This document shows positions 61,340 to 64,000 of a stretch of 64,000 nt of DNA, piece after piece. The first letter of the stretch is position 1, and the number at the start of each line of letters is the position of its first letter. This stretch comes from Yersinia bercovieri ATCC 43970 (GTDB taxonomy: Bacteria > Pseudomonadota > Gammaproteobacteria > Enterobacterales > Enterobacteriaceae), in contig NZ_CP054044.1 in the NCBI RefSeq assembly GCF_013282745.1, positions 3,968,001 through 4,032,000 on the forward strand. The letters are read 5' to 3'. Both the position numbers and the translations under genes were made by a program. A model generated the notes under the pieces. That model was not told where the DNA came from and searched no databases. It was given only the letters and a program-made list of their open reading frames with translations.

Positions 61340-64000
61340 TTACTCATGAGGTGGCGGTGCCAAAACTTCACGATTGCCATTATGGCCCGGGGTACTCACA
61401 ATCTGTTGAGCTTCCATCTGCTCAATAATACGTGCAGCACGATTATAGCCGATTCGGAATTGACGCTGAACACCAGAGATCGACGCACGGCGCTTCTCCA
61501 ACACAAAGCTCACCGCCTGATCGAACAGTGGATCTAACTCTTCATCACTGTCCAAGCCAAGGCTACCGCCTTCCCCCTCGTCACCACCACTGATAATACT
61601 CTCAATGTATTGAGGGCGACCACGAGCTTTCCAGTCATTAACGACAGCATGTACTTCCTGATCACGGACAAAGGCACCGTGCACACGCACTGGAATTGAT
61701 GAGTTAGGTGCCATATACAGCATATCCCCCATGCCCAGTAGTGATTCTGCCCCCCCCTGATCAAGAATGGTACGGGAGTCAATTTTGCTGGAGACCGTAA
61801 AGGCGATACGCGTAGGAATGTTAGCTTTAATCAAACCCGTTATCACATCCACTGACGGGCGCTGTGTTGCCAGAACCAGATGAATCCCGGCAGCACGCGC
61901 TTTCTGCGCTAAGCGGGCAATCAGCTCTTCAACTTTTTTGCCCACGGTCATCATCAGGTCAGCAAACTCATCTACCATCACCACGATATAGGGCAGTTTC
62001 ACCAACATGGGTGGAGAGATGTCCATGCTGTCGGATGGCTTCCAGAATGGATCGGGAATTGGCCGCCCCATGGCTTCGGCTTGTGCCACTCGCTCGTTAT
62101 AACCGGCTAGATTGCGCACGCCCAATGCAGACATCAGTTTATAGCGCCGTTCCATCTCACCGACACACCAACGCAGTGCATTTGCGGCATCCTTCATATC
62201 GGTAACCACGCCGGTTAACAGATGCGGAATACCCTCATAGACCGATAATTCCAACATTTTCGGGTCAATCATGATAAAGCGCACCTCATCCGGCGTGGCT
62301 TTATACAAAATACTGAGGATCATCGCGTTCACCCCAACCGATTTACCCGAACCAGTCGTACCTGCGACCAACAAATGAGGCATTTTGGCTAAATCAGCCA
62401 CCACTGGCTGCCCGGCGATATCTTTACCCAACACGATAGCTAATGGTGATGGGTTATCGCGGAATTTGGCACAATCAAGCACTTCCCGCAGATAGACCGT
62501 CTGACGGTGCTTATTTGGCAGTTCCAGCCCGACATACGGTTTACCGGGAATAACTTCCACAACACGCACCGCAATAGCCGAGAGTGAGCGGGCCAAATCG
62601 CGGGAAAGATTGGAAATGCGCGAAGCTTTGACCCCTGGTGCCAGATCCAGCTCAAAACGGGTAATGACCGGCCCTGGAGAGATGCCGACCACTTCAGCTT
62701 TCACCCGATAATCGCCAAGCCGTGCTTCAACCAAACGCGCTGTCTGCTCCAGCGCAAACATGTCGACTGGCTCCTCTTCCGCAGGCGGCGAAGAGAGCAG
62801 ATCTAGCGTCGGTAATGGCGTCGTTGGTTTAACCAAAGGCTGGTCATTACGCATCAGGAATGGGTGAATCAGACTGTCCATCGCCGGGATCGGTTGCACG
62901 GGTTGTGCTGATTGCACTGGTGCTGTGGGCTGAACAGCAGACTGTAGCGCTGACTGAGCATAAGGCGATGCTGCAATCGGTTGACTATGCACAGACTGCG
63001 TATTTGCCGACGAAACATAACTCGGTGAAACCGGTGCTGGTTGCTCTGAATATGATTGCTGCAAGTGTGGCTGCTGATGTGGCGACAGCTGTTCTGGCGC
63101 AAAACTCTCTTCGGCGGCGGTTTCAACATACGGAGAAGGTGTGAACAGTGGTTCACGCGGGGTCTCATCCACTAAATCTGCAACTGGCGAGAATGTGAAG
63201 GCACGGCTGGTATCAACCGATTGCACTCCTTCAACTGTACTGTTTTCGTTCAACCCACTGTTTTCACTATAAATACTATTTTTGCTATAACTAGCATTCT
63301 CACGATGAGCAGCATCTTCCTGCTGAGTCGCACCATAACGGTGCTGCTGTTGCGCAGCAAACTCCTGTCGCAATGCGGCCTCTTGCAAAGCCTGTTCATC
63401 TTCAGGCTCTGGTGCTGAAAAGATGTTTACGCTCGCGTCCGTTGATTGCCCATAACGCTCAGACTGTTGGTCGACAAAAGCTTTACGCAAGATGGCCTGC
63501 TGCAACGCCGCCTCATCTTCAGACTCGACCTCTGTACCAAATGAAGCTGGATTTTGAGAACTTTGTGTTTCGTCCTCGCGCTGCTCACGTTGTTCCTGCT
63601 CAGCTATTCGCTGAGAAGGCAGTTTGATACCGTAAGAAGCTAGCTCACGCCGCGTTGGAATACGAACAGGGTTCGGTCGTGGTAATTCTGGGCCAATCCC
63701 CTGCTTAATCTGGGAGCTGCTATCACTGGTTGCTGTAAATGCAGGCATAAATGTCGCTGCTGCTGCGCTTGCGGCAACAATTCCGTTGGTAGATATTGGC
63801 CCAGATGTTGATGCAGCGCCAGCGGCCATGCCCGCGGCGGTCAATCCATCAACAGTTGAACCCAGCCCAGGGTTCATATGAGGCGTATTTTCCACCTGAC
63901 CGCTATGGCGTTGTGCCGTTGAAAAATCAAATGGCGAATGGCTGGCAGCGGCTACTGGCGTATCCCATGACCCCATTTGAGGCTCAGGGCGCTCAGCCGG
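61340..64000 (-). CDS. ftsK: FtsK, DNA translocase (C-terminal ~886 residues)
   Basis: The reading frame is open to the right edge, so the N-terminal membrane domain lies outside. Visible: a long low-complexity linker rich in Q, P, S and E, with two copies of an EDE.ALQ.A.LR..F..QQ..RYG unit; then the RecA-like motor with Walker [16 protein letters not shown] and Walker [14 protein letters not shown]; and the C-terminal gamma winged helix ([22 protein letters not shown]) that reads KOPS sites and activates XerCD at dif. Couples septation with chromosome dimer resolution. Ends in ...LAPPPHE. An internal ATG at 63976 is not the start. Confidence 0.97.
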   Translation of the reverse strand, partial: PAERPEPQMGSWDTPVAAASHSPFDFSTAQRHSGQVENTPHMNPGLGSTVDGLTAAGMAAGAASTSGPISTNGIVAASAAAATFMPAFTATSDSSSQIKQGIGPELPRPNPVRIPTRRELASYGIKLPSQRIAEQEQREQREDETQSSQNPASFGTEVESEDEAALQQAILRKAFVDQQSERYGQSTDASVNIFSAPEPEDEQALQEAALRQEFAAQQQHRYGATQQEDAAHRENASYSKNSIYSENSGLNENSTVEGVQSVDTSRAFTFSPVADLVDETPREPLFTPSPYVETAAEESFAPEQLSPHQQPHLQQSYSEQPAPVSPSYVSSANTQSVHSQPIAASPYAQSALQSAVQPTAPVQSAQPVQPIPAMDSLIHPFLMRNDQPLVKPTTPLPTLDLLSSPPAEEEPVDMFALEQTARLVEARLGDYRVKAEVVGISPGPVITRFELDLAPGVKASRISNLSRDLARSLSAIAVRVVEVIPGKPYVGLELPNKHRQTVYLREVLDCAKFRDNPSPLAIVLGKDIAGQPVVADLAKMPHLLVAGTTGSGKSVGVNAMILSILYKATPDEVRFIMIDPKMLELSVYEGIPHLLTGVVTDMKDAANALRWCVGEMERRYKLMSALGVRNLAGYNERVAQAEAMGRPIPDPFWKPSDSMDISPPMLVKLPYIVVMVDEFADLMMTVGKKVEELIARLAQKARAAGIHLVLATQRPSVDVITGLIKANIPTRIAFTVSSKIDSRTILDQGGAESLLGMGDMLYMAPNSSIPVRVHGAFVRDQEVHAVVNDWKARGRPQYIESIISGGDEGEGGSLGLDSDEELDPLFDQAVSFVLEKRRASISGVQRQFRIGYNRAARIIEQMEAQQIVSTPGHNGNREVLAPPPHE

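Noticed and set aside
63221..63418. Plus-strand ORFs opposite the FtsK linker
   Set aside because: They come from the low-complexity codons of ftsK read in reverse; no independent evidence.

Overview
The window looks like a chromosomal core segment of a Yersinia species (Enterobacterales). The translated proteins match the enterobacterial families almost end to end. Gene order follows the E. coli K-12 pqi-to-ftsK stretch with Yersinia-type differences: an ompF between asnS and aspC, ansB next to ycaO, and an IS200-family element resembling IS1541. I cannot fix the species from this sequence alone; a Y. enterocolitica/pseudotuberculosis-type genome fits.

Layout, left to right. (1) 1-9.4 kb: a mostly minus-strand block, rlmL-uup-pqiA-pqiB (pqiB runs off the left edge), then ycbX (+), zapC (-) and pyrD (-). 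These cover rRNA methylation, an ABC-F ATPase, envelope lipid transport, division and pyrimidine synthesis. (2) 9.1-9.4 kb: a ~200-bp imperfect palindrome that looks like a miniature inverted-repeat element, lying where E. coli carries the ssu and elf genes. (3) 9.4-18.3 kb: pepN (-), pncB, asnS, ompF and aspC (+), each followed by a clear terminator or a long spacer. (4) 18.4-31.1 kb, minus strand: an accessory CSS-EAL cyclic-di-GMP phosphodiesterase gene, ycbL, mepK and ldtD (peptidoglycan enzymes), and the tightly overlapped cmoM-mukF-mukE-mukB condensin operon. (5) 31.3-33.9 kb: elyC (+), ycbJ (-) and the IS200-family insertion. (6) 33.9-42.6 kb: the LPS genes kdsB-ycaR and msbA-lpxK, separated here by an odd cold-shock-domain gene, long non-coding DNA and ydcJ; comEC follows upstream of msbA. 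(7) 43-49.9 kb, minus strand: ihfB, rpsA, cmk, aroA, serC and ansB. (8) 50-56.4 kb, plus strand: ycaO, then the anaerobic formate unit focA-pflB-pflA behind an FNR-type promoter. (9) 56.4-64 kb, minus strand: ycaD, serS, rarA, lolA and ftsK (runs off the right edge).

Functionally this is housekeeping DNA: envelope building (lpxK, msbA, kdsB, lolA, ldtD, mepK, elyC, pqi), chromosome handling (mukFEB, ftsK, ihfB, rarA), translation (asnS, serS, rpsA, rlmL, cmoM, uup) and central or anaerobic metabolism (aspC, serC, aroA, cmk, pyrD, pncB, pflB, focA, ansB).

I found no CRISPR array, tRNA, rRNA or prophage, and no gene cluster that reads as an undescribed defence or mobile system. The least explained DNA is 34.8-36.1 kb: a perfect CRP-type palindrome, a possible 16-codon ORF, a divergent cold-shock protein, an orphan terminator and a 16-bp tandem duplication. 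That stretch, the long palindromic element and the missing canonical start of comEC are the places worth a second look.
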